This document shows, one piece after another, positions 1-8,878 of a stretch of 64,000 bases of DNA; positions within the stretch are counted from its first letter, which is position 1; every line of letters starts with the position of its first letter. The stretch is taken from positions 52,215 through 116,214 of the forward strand of contig JAFVUV010000009.1 of assembly GCA_017502525.1 (NCBI GenBank), in the 5' to 3' direction. The position numbers and the translations under genes were made by a program. Source of the stretch: Clostridia bacterium. Lineage in GTDB: Bacteria; Bacillota; Clostridia; Christensenellales; Borkfalkiaceae. The notes beneath the pieces are model-generated. The model worked only from the letters and a program-made list of their open reading frames with translations, was not told where the DNA came from and did no database searches.

Positions 1-95
1 TCTACGCAAGGCACGCCATTATCCGCTAAAAACTTTAGCGCGTCTTCGGTGGGCTTGCGAAAAAACAGCGACGCTGTTGATATACCCGTTTGCAT
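1..95 (-). CDS. Sugar phosphate isomerase/epimerase-like protein, N-terminal fragment
   Basis: The first 31 codons of a leftward gene are visible, with an ATG at 93-95; the rest lies beyond the left edge. The start MQTGISTASLFFRKPTED and the following GVPCVE resemble the first beta-alpha unit of AP endonuclease 2-type TIM-barrel sugar isomerases. It begins two bases after the HPF stop codon, so it is probably the last gene of the clpC-hpf transcription unit. Only one strand-helix unit is available, so the family assignment is tentative. Confidence 0.45.
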   Translation of the reverse strand, partial: MQTGISTASLFFRKPTEDALKFLADNGVPCV

Positions 96-97
96 AA

Positions 98-628
98 TTA
101 AATTTCAGGCTCAATAAGTCCTAAATCTCCGTCCTTTCTTTTGTATAAAATTTGCACGGTGTTAGTTTTCGCATCAAGGAAAACGTAAAATGCGTGCCCT
201 AATAAATCCATTTCGTCCATAGCTTCTTCAACGGTCATCGGAACAAGTTTGAACTTCTTTTCTTTTACAAGTTTAAGATTTTCAACTTCTCTATCTGCCG
301 TTTCGTAAACAGCGGCTTCACGGAAAGCCTTGTTCTTTTGGTGTTTGTCAAACCTCGTGCGGTGTTTTCTAATTTGCCCTTCTAGTTTGGGGATAACCAC
401 GTCGAGATTATCATAGAAATTATCTCCGCTTGCCGTTGCCCTTACGAACTTGCCTGCATAATCAAGCATTACTTCGATAGTTAAAGCCTGCGCTTGCTTT
501 TTAAAGCATACTTTTGCCTTAGTGTCCGCGCCGTCAAAATACTTATCAAGTTTTGCTAATTTTTTGTCGGTAATTTCCTTTAAGCGTTCGCTTACTTCGT
601 AATTTCTGCCTATAACTTCTATTTTCAT
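98..628 (-). CDS. hpf: Ribosome hibernation promoting factor, long form
   Basis: This 176-residue protein matches long HPF. Residues about 1-100 form the S30AE ribosome-binding domain (start MKIEVIGRNYEVSERLKEI) and residues about 115-176 form the C-terminal dimerisation domain (LVPMTVEEAMDEMDLLGHAFYVF). Long HPF binds in the decoding region of idle 30S subunits, and its C-terminal domain pairs two ribosomes into inactive 100S dimers. The start has a strong Shine-Dalgarno sequence, AAGGGGGTGAATTT, before the ATG. It lies downstream of clpC, separated by a hairpin, so it may have its own promoter or be reached by read-through under stress. Confidence 0.95.
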   Translation of the reverse strand: MKIEVIGRNYEVSERLKEITDKKLAKLDKYFDGADTKAKVCFKKQAQALTIEVMLDYAGKFVRATASGDNFYDNLDVVIPKLEGQIRKHRTRFDKHQKNKAFREAAVYETADREVENLKLVKEKKFKLVPMTVEEAMDEMDLLGHAFYVFLDAKTNTVQILYKRKDGDLGLIEPEI

Positions 629-652
629 AAATTCACCCCCTTATATAATAGT

Positions 653-688
653 ACGCCACGCAAATAGAAATACCCTTTTGCGTGGCGT
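653..688 (-). terminator. Strong hairpin between clpC and hpf
   Basis: A perfect 12-bp inverted repeat, ACGCCACGCAAA (653-664) with its complement (677-688), lies between the clpC stop and the hpf ribosome binding site. On the minus strand it is followed by ACTATTATAT rather than a clean U-run, so it may be a weak terminator or an mRNA-stabilising hairpin at the end of the clpC message. On the plus strand it is followed by AAATTTTTT. Confidence 0.5.
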
Positions 689-705
689 AAATTTTTTATA
701 ACTTT

Positions 706-3210
706 TTATGAGTTAGTAAATTTAAACTGTCCGTCTTCAGCATCAATAATAACCGTACTGCCGTTTTGCAACTGACCGCGCAAAATTTCTTCGCTAAGTC
801 TATCTTCAATATAGCGTTGAATAACACGCTTTAACGGTCTTGCACCGTAATTAGAATCATAGCCCTTTTCAATTATCAAATCCATTGCCGAATCGGTCAT
901 TTCGAGTTTTACTTCTAATACGCTTAAACGCTTTCTCAAGTTTGCTAATAAAATTTCAGCAATCTTTGCGGTATCTTCTTTCTCTAGTTTATGGAATACG
1001 ATAATATCGTCGATTCTATTTAAGAACTCAGGGCGGAATTTTCCACGCAACGCTTCCATATACTTATCACAAGTACGCTCGTATTCTTGAGATGCCGAAC
1101 TTGCAAAACCCAACGTTGTCTTTTGGCTAACTTCAGTTGCACCAACGTTTGAAGTCATTATAATAATGCAATTTTTAAAGCTAACTACTCTACCCTTACT
1201 ATCGGTTAGTCTTCCGTCGTCCAAAAGTTGTAGCATTATGTTAAACACGTCTGGATGCGCCTTTTCAATCTCGTCGAAAAGTACTACCGAGTACGGTCTT
1301 CTCCTAACCTTTTCCGTTAGTTGTCCCGCCTCGTCAAAACCAACGTATCCAGGAGGCGCGCCGACCATCTTCGCTACCGAGTGCTTTTCCATATATTCAC
1401 TCATATCTATTCTCACGATATTGTCTTCGTTACCGAAAACGGCTTCAGCAAGCGCTTTTGATAGTTCAGTTTTACCTACGCCTGTTGGTCCTACGAATAT
1501 AAACGAACCCACGGGTCTATTTGGGTCTTTAAGTCCCGCTCTCGCACGACGTATAGCATCTGAAACAGCTTTAACCGCGTTGTCTTGACCAATTACGCGC
1601 TTATGCAATACGCTCTCTAAATCAAGCAATTTTTGTGCTTCAGTTTGTGTTAACTTAACGACAGGCACGCCCGTCCAATTACTAACAACCTTTGCGATAT
1701 CGTCAGGGGTTAGCATCAACCTTTCGCGATTTGATTGATTTTTATTTGCTTTTTGGCGGATAGCGTCAAGTTCTTTGTTAACCTTATCTATCTCTTCGCG
1801 TAGTTTCATAACACGTTGCAATTCTTCCCTACGTAAAGCCTCTGTTTTTTGTGCGTTAAGCGCGTTAAGTTCTGCTTCTTTTTTCTTTGCTTCGAAAGGC
1901 GAATTATAGCTATCTAGTCTTACTCTTGACGACGCTTCGTCGATAAGGTCTATGGCTTTATCGGGTAAAAATCTATCGGTGATGTATCTGTCCGAAAGAG
2001 TTACTGCGCTAACTATTGCCTCATCGGGAATAATAACACCGTGATGACTTTCGTATTTGTCTTTCAAGCCTTTTAATATTTCTATCGCTTCTTCGGGACT
2101 AGGCGCGTTAACCATTACCGGCTGAAATCTTCTTTCAAGCGCGGCATCCTTTTCAATGTACTTTCTATACTCGTCAATGGTGGTTGCGCCTATGGTTTGC
2201 AATTCCCCGCGTGAAAGCATTGGCTTTAAAATATTCGCAGCGTCCATATTGCCTTCACCCGTGCTACCTGCACCGACGATATTGTGAATTTCGTCAATAA
2301 ATAAAATTATATTTCCGTTTTGTTTAACCGTATCTATGGTCTTTTTTAAGCGTTCTTCAAAATCGCCCCTATATCTCGCGCCTGCAAGCATTCCAGCAAT
2401 ATCGAGTGAAAACACGATTTTATCAATTAGCAATTCGGGCACGTTACCTTTAACTATCGCTTGAGCTAAACCTTCAACTACAGCGCTTTTACCTACACCT
2501 GGCTCACCTATTAATACAGGGTTGTTTTTGCTACGCCTAGAAAGTATTTGAATTACTCTGTCAATTTCTTCTTTTCTTCCTATAACGGGGTCAAGTTTAC
2601 CTTCTTCTGCTAGTCGGTTAAGGTTTACGCCAAACTTGTTTAGGTCGCCCAAATCATCCTTCTTACTCGCGCGCTCAAATTGTTTTTTTGCTTGCGTATC
2701 GCGTTGGTTTGCACCCACGAACGACTTGCCAAACACACTTTCTTCGGGTTCGGGTTGTTCAAATTCTTCTTCCTCAAACTGTTCGAATAAAGTTTCAGAA
2801 AGCCCTTCTATTACGGCATCAACGTTTACTTTCAGCGCACGTAAAATAGTTACAGCAGTGCTATCTTTATCAATTAAGACGGCAAGCAATAAATGTTCTG
2901 TACCAACGTAACCAGCACGCGCCTTTAATGATATTTCAACAGCGTTTTCAAACACGCGCTTCGTTCTGCCGGTGAACATATTGCCGGTAATCACTATATT
3001 TTTATCAACCGTTTTTTTGAACAAATATAAAAACCTATCGTTATCCACGCCTTCTTCGCGTAAAATTGCCGCCGCTCTACCGTCCGAAACGTTTATAAGC
3101 CCGAACAAAATGTGTTCGCTACCTATATATTTACACCCATATCTTTTAGCAAGCGCGACCGCGTATTCTATAACTTGATTTACGTTGCGTGAAAAAGTTT
3201 CGTAATACAT
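706..3210 (-). CDS. clpC: ATP-dependent Clp protease ATP-binding subunit ClpC
   Basis: ClpC is the AAA+ unfoldase that feeds substrates, including McsB-phosphorylated ones, to ClpP. The 834 residues contain two Clp_N repeats (about 1-145), the first AAA+ module with Walker A GEPGVGKS at 235-242, a coiled middle domain (about 440-480) and the second AAA+ module with GPTGVGKTE near 575, followed by a ClpB-type C-terminal domain. Length and architecture are normal for ClpC. It starts 11 bases after the mcsB stop, so mcsA, mcsB and clpC form one unit. The McsA/McsB company supports ClpC rather than ClpB. Confidence 0.97.
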   Translation of the reverse strand: MYYETFSRNVNQVIEYAVALAKRYGCKYIGSEHILFGLINVSDGRAAAILREEGVDNDRFLYLFKKTVDKNIVITGNMFTGRTKRVFENAVEISLKARAGYVGTEHLLLAVLIDKDSTAVTILRALKVNVDAVIEGLSETLFEQFEEEEFEQPEPEESVFGKSFVGANQRDTQAKKQFERASKKDDLGDLNKFGVNLNRLAEEGKLDPVIGRKEEIDRVIQILSRRSKNNPVLIGEPGVGKSAVVEGLAQAIVKGNVPELLIDKIVFSLDIAGMLAGARYRGDFEERLKKTIDTVKQNGNIILFIDEIHNIVGAGSTGEGNMDAANILKPMLSRGELQTIGATTIDEYRKYIEKDAALERRFQPVMVNAPSPEEAIEILKGLKDKYESHHGVIIPDEAIVSAVTLSDRYITDRFLPDKAIDLIDEASSRVRLDSYNSPFEAKKKEAELNALNAQKTEALRREELQRVMKLREEIDKVNKELDAIRQKANKNQSNRERLMLTPDDIAKVVSNWTGVPVVKLTQTEAQKLLDLESVLHKRVIGQDNAVKAVSDAIRRARAGLKDPNRPVGSFIFVGPTGVGKTELSKALAEAVFGNEDNIVRIDMSEYMEKHSVAKMVGAPPGYVGFDEAGQLTEKVRRRPYSVVLFDEIEKAHPDVFNIMLQLLDDGRLTDSKGRVVSFKNCIIIMTSNVGATEVSQKTTLGFASSASQEYERTCDKYMEALRGKFRPEFLNRIDDIIVFHKLEKEDTAKIAEILLANLRKRLSVLEVKLEMTDSAMDLIIEKGYDSNYGARPLKRVIQRYIEDRLSEEILRGQLQNGSTVIIDAEDGQFKFTNS

Positions 3211-3220
3211 AGTCTCTCCT

Positions 3221-4234
3221 TTAACCTCTTAGTTTAATTAACTTTTTGCCCACCATTTCCGCACGGTATAAGTCCCTATCGGTTGCAGAAAGCCTTTTCC
3301 CGTACTGCTCGCAAATGTTAGCGGGGCGTGTTTTAATTATTAAATCGTCAAGTTCATCAATATTATCGATATCAAAATATCCCATCATTGCGCTGAGTTT
3401 AACTTGCGCTATATGTGATAAAAATTCGCCGTAACTTAAAAACAATGCGTTGGTAAGCACTCCATAAGATTTTCTCGCTTTATCCATTGTTTTAAGTTCG
3501 TTTTTAGCGTACAACCTTTCCATTTCCGTACGTTCCGCACGGCATATATCTTCCACCGTTTGCTCAACTTCGCGGATTATTTCATATTCGGAAACACCAA
3601 GCGTTACTTCGTTGCTTATTTGATACATATATCCTTCGGCATCACTACCTTCACCGTAATGACCACGCACGGTAAGTCCTAATTTAGAAACTTCTCTCTC
3701 TAGCGCACCTATCTTTCCACTCTCGGTTAACGCGGGCAAAAAGAGCATTACCGACGCGCGCAGTCCCGTGCCTAAATTAGTGGGACAAGCGGTCAAATAC
3801 CCTAGTTTATCATCAAAAGCAAGGTCTAGATTTTTTTCCAAGTCGTCATCTATTTTATCTAATTTTTTATACGCTTCAGTCAGTCTTAGTCCTCGCATAA
3901 AACATTGTTCTCTTATAACGTCTTCTTCGTTGACCATAACCGAAACGCTTTCGTCTTGATTAATAAGTGCAGCGCCACATTGACGGTTATCAATGAGATT
4001 TTGGCTTATTAAATGGCGTTCTTTCATCGCCTCTAATTTTATCTCGCTTAGGTTTGACATAAAGTAAAGGTTAAAAGTATCCGTTTTAACTAACGCACGG
4101 TTAACTTTTTTAACTATATCTTTAGCCAGCCTTACGTCGTTAATCTTAAAAGGGTATCCACGCAAGTTGCGTGCCAAACGCACGCGCGACATAACGATAT
4201 TGCCTTTATATATATCGGGGTTAAAAGTAGTCAT
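3221..4234 (-). CDS. mcsB: Protein arginine kinase McsB
   Basis: McsB is related to phosphagen kinases and phosphorylates arginine side chains, marking proteins for ClpC-ClpP. The 337 residues carry the family signatures [14 protein letters not shown] near the N terminus and [12 protein letters not shown] in the catalytic domain, plus the arginine-rich nucleotide-binding segment [16 protein letters not shown]. Length is close to that of Bacillus McsB. The start codon overlaps the mcsA stop in a TAATG junction, suggesting translational coupling and matched stoichiometry with its activator McsA. Nothing in the sequence suggests inactivation. Confidence 0.96.
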   Translation of the reverse strand: MTTFNPDIYKGNIVMSRVRLARNLRGYPFKINDVRLAKDIVKKVNRALVKTDTFNLYFMSNLSEIKLEAMKERHLISQNLIDNRQCGAALINQDESVSVMVNEEDVIREQCFMRGLRLTEAYKKLDKIDDDLEKNLDLAFDDKLGYLTACPTNLGTGLRASVMLFLPALTESGKIGALEREVSKLGLTVRGHYGEGSDAEGYMYQISNEVTLGVSEYEIIREVEQTVEDICRAERTEMERLYAKNELKTMDKARKSYGVLTNALFLSYGEFLSHIAQVKLSAMMGYFDIDNIDELDDLIIKTRPANICEQYGKRLSATDRDLYRAEMVGKKLIKLRG

Positions 4235-4554
4235 TACATTATCCCCCTTCTTTTAAGTTCTTCTGCAAGGTCTAATATTTCTTGCGAAAGTTCTTTCATC
4301 CTTTTAAATCTTCCGTCAAGTGCAGCGTCTTCTTTTTCTTTTAATAACCTTTCATATTCGTGCATTAACTCGCGATTAATCCCCACCACTTTGGGTGCTT
4401 TACCAACGTGAAAAGTTCTTCCTTGAACTTTTTTCAAGGAAGTAACGATTTCCGCATTAAAAGTTTGGTAGCAATTAGGACAACCGAGCATATAAGTTCT
4501 CATAAACGAACTTAACGTCGTTCCACAATGCTTGCACGTTTTTTCATAAGTCAT
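4234..4554 (-). CDS. mcsA: McsA-like activator of McsB (short form)
   Basis: McsA binds and activates the arginine kinase McsB. This copy has 106 residues. It keeps one four-cysteine zinc site (C7/C10 and C25/C28) and a C-terminal UVR-like coiled coil (about 67-105, LLKEKEDAALDGRFKRMKEL). Typical McsA of Bacillus is markedly longer and has an extra N-terminal zinc module, which is absent here. The gene starts three bases after galU ends and overlaps mcsB by one base. Assignment rests on the zinc-plus-UVR layout and position. No ctsR repressor gene is next to it. Confidence 0.85.
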   Translation of the reverse strand: MTYEKTCKHCGTTLSSFMRTYMLGCPNCYQTFNAEIVTSLKKVQGRTFHVGKAPKVVGINRELMHEYERLLKEKEDAALDGRFKRMKELSQEILDLAEELKRRGIM

Positions 4555-4556
4555 AA

Positions 4557-5429
4557 CTAAATCTTTTCAGCCAACTCTTTAATGTAATTTTTAATATCTT
4601 CACCGATTTCTTTACTGCGAAGTGCGTATTCTACGTTTGCTTTTATGTAACCTGCTTTATCACCCACGTCGTAACGTATGCCGTCAAAACAACTTGCAAG
4701 CAAGTCTCCGCGTTCAGCTAAAATGTCTAGAGCGTCGGTTAAATATATTTCGTTACCACGCGGTGTAAGGTTTTTTAACATACCCATAACTTCGCCCGAC
4801 ATAACGTATCTACCGATTATTGCGTTATTTGAAAGCGCTTCGTTTACGCTAGGTTTTTCAACGATTGCATTTACTTGCATTACCCCGTCTTTTTCATCAG
4901 CAATGCCGATATTGCCGTATTTAGAAACGTCGTCCCCGAACACTTCCATAGTCGCAATAACGCTTTTACCCGTGCTTTCAAAAATTTCAGCAAGTCTTTT
5001 CATACAAGGTTTGTCATTTTCGCCTGCATAAATAATTTCATCACCCAAAAGTAATGCAAAAGGCTCGTCTTTAACAAAAGGCTCAGCGCACAAAATCGCC
5101 CCTGCAAGTCCGTTTGCAACTTCTTGAACAACGAACTGTACGTTAAACTTTTGTGTGTCGCAAAGTATTTCGTAAAGTTTAGTTTTTCCGTCTTCTAACA
5201 GCCTTTTTTCAAGTTCAAGGTAGCGACCGAAATGGTTTTTAATTACGTCGGAACCCGGACTTACTACTATAATTATATCTTCAATTCCTATCGAAGATAA
5301 TTCTTCCGCTATGTACTGGATAGTAGGTTTATCTAATACCGATAGCATAGGCTTTGGAACGGCTTTGGTTATAGGCAAAAATCTAGTGCCTAAACCTGCT
5401 GCGGGTATTATCGCTTTCTTAAGTTTCAT
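4557..5429 (-). CDS. galU: UTP--glucose-1-phosphate uridylyltransferase
   Basis: GalU converts UTP and glucose-1-phosphate to UDP-glucose for envelope glycans. The 290 residues begin with the nucleotidyltransferase signature IPAAGLGTRFLPITKAVPKP (residues 8-27) and keep the LLGDEI metal-binding region and the VEKP motif. Length is typical. It lies between rpiB and mcsA in the same direction with a three-base gap to mcsA, so it is probably cotranscribed with the stress cluster, an unusual neighbour. The PMM/PGM at 23222-24724 could supply its hexose-1-phosphate substrate. Confidence 0.95.
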   Translation of the reverse strand: MKLKKAIIPAAGLGTRFLPITKAVPKPMLSVLDKPTIQYIAEELSSIGIEDIIIVVSPGSDVIKNHFGRYLELEKRLLEDGKTKLYEILCDTQKFNVQFVVQEVANGLAGAILCAEPFVKDEPFALLLGDEIIYAGENDKPCMKRLAEIFESTGKSVIATMEVFGDDVSKYGNIGIADEKDGVMQVNAIVEKPSVNEALSNNAIIGRYVMSGEVMGMLKNLTPRGNEIYLTDALDILAERGDLLASCFDGIRYDVGDKAGYIKANVEYALRSKEIGEDIKNYIKELAEKI

Positions 5430-5461
5430 TTTCTTTTTTCCTTATTTTTTCTATTTAAATA

Positions 5462-5914
5462 TTACTTAAAATTCACGTTTTCTAACGCTTTTATTTTTTC
5501 TACACGGCGCGCGTGTCTTTCGTCTCCGCTAAACTCGGTCGTTAAGAAAGCATCAACGATTTCAATCATAAGGCCAGGTCCTACAACTCTTTCCCCCAAC
5601 GCCATAACGTTAGCGTCGTTATGAAGTCTAGTCATCTTTGCTGAAAACACGTCGTGACAGTGTCCGCAACGAATACCTTTAACTTTGTTTGCAACGATAC
5701 TCATACCGATACCCGTTCCGCAAAAGAGTATACCTTTATCGAACTCTCCACTTGCAACTGCATTAGATACTTGTAATGCATATTCGTTATAATCGGTAGA
5801 AGCCGTATCAAAACAGCCGAAGTCTTTGTATTCAATACCTTTCTTTTTGAAATAGTCAATCAACACGGGTTTTAAATTAATTCCACCGTGGTCACAACCA
5901 AATGCTACTTTCAT
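5462..5914 (-). CDS. rpiB: Ribose-5-phosphate isomerase B
   Basis: RpiB interconverts ribose-5-phosphate and ribulose-5-phosphate in the pentose phosphate pathway. The 150 residues show GCDHGG at 6-11, the catalytic loop CGTGIGMS with Cys65 as the expected base, and RLHNDANVMALGERVVGP. These are family hallmarks at normal length. It follows the arginine phosphatase by two bases. The order sua5, ywlE-like, rpiB resembles the ywlC-ywlE-ywlF region of Bacillus subtilis, which supports both this call and its neighbour's. Confidence 0.96.
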   Translation of the reverse strand: MKVAFGCDHGGINLKPVLIDYFKKKGIEYKDFGCFDTASTDYNEYALQVSNAVASGEFDKGILFCGTGIGMSIVANKVKGIRCGHCHDVFSAKMTRLHNDANVMALGERVVGPGLMIEIVDAFLTTEFSGDERHARRVEKIKALENVNFK

Positions 5915-5916
5915 AA

Positions 5917-6366
5917 TTATTCTCCTTTTCGTGCTAAAATGTTATTAAGTATTGTATTGCACGCGTCCTCAATGATACGCGATACTTCCATATAAACGGC
6001 AAGGTCCCCGCCGTAAGGGTCGAAAACGTCTACGCAATCTGCGACTTCGCCAACCGTATAAACATTGTTAAATCCGTTAAGATAGCGTTTATGTTCAGCC
6101 GTCATACACAAAACCAAATCGGCTTTTTCAACCATCTTGCGCGTTAGTTGCTTGGACTTAAATCCGTAAGGTTTATAACCTAGTTTTTTTAATGCGGTTG
6201 CAGAGTTTGCGCTCATCTTTAAATCGGGTGTCGCACTCAATCCCGCACTAGTTACCGTTATATCGGTTACTCCTGCAAGTTTAAGTTTGTTTTTTAATAT
6301 TATTTCAGCCATAGGGCTACGGCACGTGTTACCCGTGCATACAAATATTATACGTTTCTTTTTCAT
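5917..6366 (-). CDS. ywlE: Low-molecular-weight phosphatase, probable protein arginine phosphatase
   Basis: The 149-residue protein belongs to the LMW-PTP family. The active-site loop CTGNTCRSPMAE has the nucleophile Cys10 and Arg16, and the general acid is the Asp of DPYGG. The loop residue Thr14 aligns with Thr11 of B. subtilis YwlE, the residue known to favour phosphoarginine; tyrosine-specific relatives have Ile there. It would therefore reverse McsB marks. I chose the ATG at 6364-6366, which overlaps the Sua5 stop as ATGA, over a TTG two codons upstream. mcsB and clpC lie just downstream, which supports arginine specificity. Confidence 0.88.
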   Translation of the reverse strand: MKKKRIIFVCTGNTCRSPMAEIILKNKLKLAGVTDITVTSAGLSATPDLKMSANSATALKKLGYKPYGFKSKQLTRKMVEKADLVLCMTAEHKRYLNGFNNVYTVGEVADCVDVFDPYGGDLAVYMEVSRIIEDACNTILNNILARKGE

Positions 6367-7352
6367 CCGCAAGACTTCCTTAAACGGTTCATTACGCCCA
6401 TATTTACGCCCATTTCATCAGGCATAGCAACGGCTATTATTAAATCGGCTTTCTTTTCCCCTTCAAGTAGTTTATCATATAAGTTAGATGCAACCTGTTC
6501 GGGTGTCAAGCCTAATTTTAACAAATTTTTATCGCTGAATTTTTCAGCAACCTCGTCCGTACACATTACGTAAGGCACTTTGCCTTGTTTTATTGCTTTT
6601 TCATACTCTATTTCAACAAGGTCAAGTTGGCTTTGTTCAAAAAGCATAGTTTCGCAAAGCGGTTTGTAATGAGTGTATTTAACTCCTGGCGACTTCACTT
6701 TATCCCCATCTTTGTGGTAAGCAATTTCGCACGCCCCAACAACTTCTTCAATCATCTCTTTAGTAATAAGCCCTGCTCGTAAAATCCGTGGTACGCTTCC
6801 CGTAACGTCCAACACCGTGCTTTCTATTCCGCCCGAACTTTTACCACCATCAAGGATAAGTTCTATTTTGCCGTTCAAATCGTTATAAACGTGCTCGGCA
6901 GTAACGGGACTAGTATGCTTTGAAAGGTTTGCACTAGGCGCAACAATAGGCATATCAACTGCTTTTAACAGTTTTTGGCAACCGCTGTGCGACGGCATCC
7001 TTACCGCAAGGGTCTCGCCCCCGCAAGTCGCTTCTTTACAAACGACGCCTTTACTTTTAAACACCAACGTTAAAGGCCCCGGCATAAACGCTTTTATAAG
7101 TTTATAAGCATACTCTTGTTCTACGAAAACGAGTTTGTTAAGGTCGTAATCTTTATGCACGTGTGCAATCAATGGATTATCGCTAGGTCTGCCCTTTACT
7201 TCAAAAATCTTTTTTACAGCATTAGGCATAGTACCTATCCCTGCTAAACCGTAAACAGTTTCAGTGGGCATGCCGATTACCCCACCGGCAAACAATATAT
7301 CTTTTGCCTTTTGAACACTAAAAGTATTTAGCGTTAAAATTTCAGTTTTCAT
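6363..7352 (-). CDS. sua5: Threonylcarbamoyl-AMP synthase, Sua5/YwlC type
   Basis: This enzyme makes L-threonylcarbamoyl-adenylate for the t6A37 modification of ANN-decoding tRNAs. The 329-residue protein has an N-terminal YrdC domain (about 8-200, with MPTETVYGLAG and the KGRP nucleotide-binding motif) and a C-terminal Sua5 domain (about 235-329), the two-domain form. I chose the ATG at 7350-7352, just past the dnaB stop, over an upstream TTG inside dnaB. It overlaps the downstream phosphatase by ATGA. Confidence 0.94.
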   Translation of the reverse strand: MKTEILTLNTFSVQKAKDILFAGGVIGMPTETVYGLAGIGTMPNAVKKIFEVKGRPSDNPLIAHVHKDYDLNKLVFVEQEYAYKLIKAFMPGPLTLVFKSKGVVCKEATCGGETLAVRMPSHSGCQKLLKAVDMPIVAPSANLSKHTSPVTAEHVYNDLNGKIELILDGGKSSGGIESTVLDVTGSVPRILRAGLITKEMIEEVVGACEIAYHKDGDKVKSPGVKYTHYKPLCETMLFEQSQLDLVEIEYEKAIKQGKVPYVMCTDEVAEKFSDKNLLKLGLTPEQVASNLYDKLLEGEKKADLIIAVAMPDEMGVNMGVMNRLRKSCG

Positions 7353-7353
7353 A

Positions 7354-8868
7354 CTAAAAAATCTCGTCGTCAACCGATTTTACTACGGGCGTAGAGTTGT
7401 CAAAACTTTGGTCTACTTGTTCAGGTGGTGGCTCGGGCAAATCTTCATATCCTTTAACCGCTGGACGCTCCACCTTTCGAGTAGCGTTATCTTCTCCGTC
7501 AGGTTCGCCCGTTTCTTCGTTAAGGTTTAAGAACTTGGTACACTCGCCCTTAAAGTATAATTTAACCATACCCGTAGGACCACTTCTGTGCTTTTCAATA
7601 AGAATTTCAGCAACGTTCTTTTGAACTTTTCCTTCGGCAAGTTCTTTCTCCGTAGCGCCTTTATCGGGGCGGTGAATAAACATAACTATATCAGCGTCTT
7701 GTTCTATTGCGCCCGACTCACGAAGGTCGGATAGTTGTGGTCTGCCCTTTCTAGTTTCAACCGCACGTGATAATTGAGATAAAGCAAGTACTGGAACATT
7801 GAGTTCTTTTGCTAAAATTTTAAGACTTCTTGAAATTTCCGTTATCTCGTTTTGACGGCTGTCGCTGTTTCTAGTTTTATCTGGCGTCATAAGTTGCATA
7901 TAATCGACCATTACAAAATCTAAACCAAAACGGCTTTTTAGTCTTCTACACTTTGAAATTAGTTCGCGTGGGCGAATAACAGCAGAGTCATCTACAAATA
8001 TTTTTGTTTGAGAAAGCATTTGTTGTGCCCTTGCTAATTTTACCCACTCTTTATGCTCTACTTTGCCTCGTTTTGTATTCCCCATTGAAACACCTGCCAT
8101 TGAGCAAAGCAATCTTTCAGCAATTTGTTCTTTACCCATTTCCAATGAGAAAACTGCACAAGAATAACCTTGCAAAGCAACGTTTTCAACAATGTTCATA
8201 GCGAACGAAGTTTTACCAACTGCAGGACGTGCCGCAAGTATCATAAGGTCGCTTTTATGTAATCCATTTAATAATGCATCAAGTCCCCTATATCCTGTTT
8301 TTATTCCCTGTAATTCTTTTTCGCCTTTTGCAATTGATTCAATATTATAAATAACGTCGGGAATAACTTTATCAATTCTAACCATTTCGCTGGTGTCTGC
8401 TTGAGTGGATATTTCGTAAACGGTTTTTTCCGCGTAAGAAAGTGCGGTGGCTTTATCCGCACTAGTTTTACACTCTTCTATAATTTGTGCAGAACCTTTT
8501 ATAAGTTTTCGCATCAAACTATCTCTAGTTACGATATCCAAATATCTTTGATAGTTTGCAGATGACGGCATTACGTTAGTTAATTCTGCTATGTATGTAA
8601 TTCCGCCCGCTTGCTCTAACGTACCCATCTTTTCAAGCGCGTCGGTGAGCGTTACCAAATCAACGGGTTGGTTGAGTTTGATAATCTGTTCCATTGCCGA
8701 AAAGATATACTTATGACTTTCCGCATAAAAATCTTCTTCTTTTAGAAAAGCCGCAACTTCCACCTGAATTCTTGTATCAAGCAAAAGACAGCCAAGTAGC
8801 GCTTGTTCAGCTTCAAGACTGTGTGGCATATCCAACATTTTTAAGTTTTTCTCATTGTTCTTTGCCAT
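7354..8868 (-). CDS. dnaB: Replicative DNA helicase DnaB
   Basis: This is the hexameric fork helicase (called DnaC in B. subtilis). The 504 residues contain the N-terminal primase-interaction domain (about 15-115) and the RecA-like core with Walker A ARPAVGKT at 213-220, Walker B VMVDYMQLM and the DLRESGAIEQDAD segment. The last roughly 55 residues form a Pro/Glu-rich tail beyond the core. No intein or frameshift is seen. It starts ten bases after pepF. Confidence 0.97.
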   Translation of the reverse strand: MAKNNEKNLKMLDMPHSLEAEQALLGCLLLDTRIQVEVAAFLKEEDFYAESHKYIFSAMEQIIKLNQPVDLVTLTDALEKMGTLEQAGGITYIAELTNVMPSSANYQRYLDIVTRDSLMRKLIKGSAQIIEECKTSADKATALSYAEKTVYEISTQADTSEMVRIDKVIPDVIYNIESIAKGEKELQGIKTGYRGLDALLNGLHKSDLMILAARPAVGKTSFAMNIVENVALQGYSCAVFSLEMGKEQIAERLLCSMAGVSMGNTKRGKVEHKEWVKLARAQQMLSQTKIFVDDSAVIRPRELISKCRRLKSRFGLDFVMVDYMQLMTPDKTRNSDSRQNEITEISRSLKILAKELNVPVLALSQLSRAVETRKGRPQLSDLRESGAIEQDADIVMFIHRPDKGATEKELAEGKVQKNVAEILIEKHRSGPTGMVKLYFKGECTKFLNLNEETGEPDGEDNATRKVERPAVKGYEDLPEPPPEQVDQSFDNSTPVVKSVDDEIF

Positions 8869-8878
8869 ATTTATCCCC

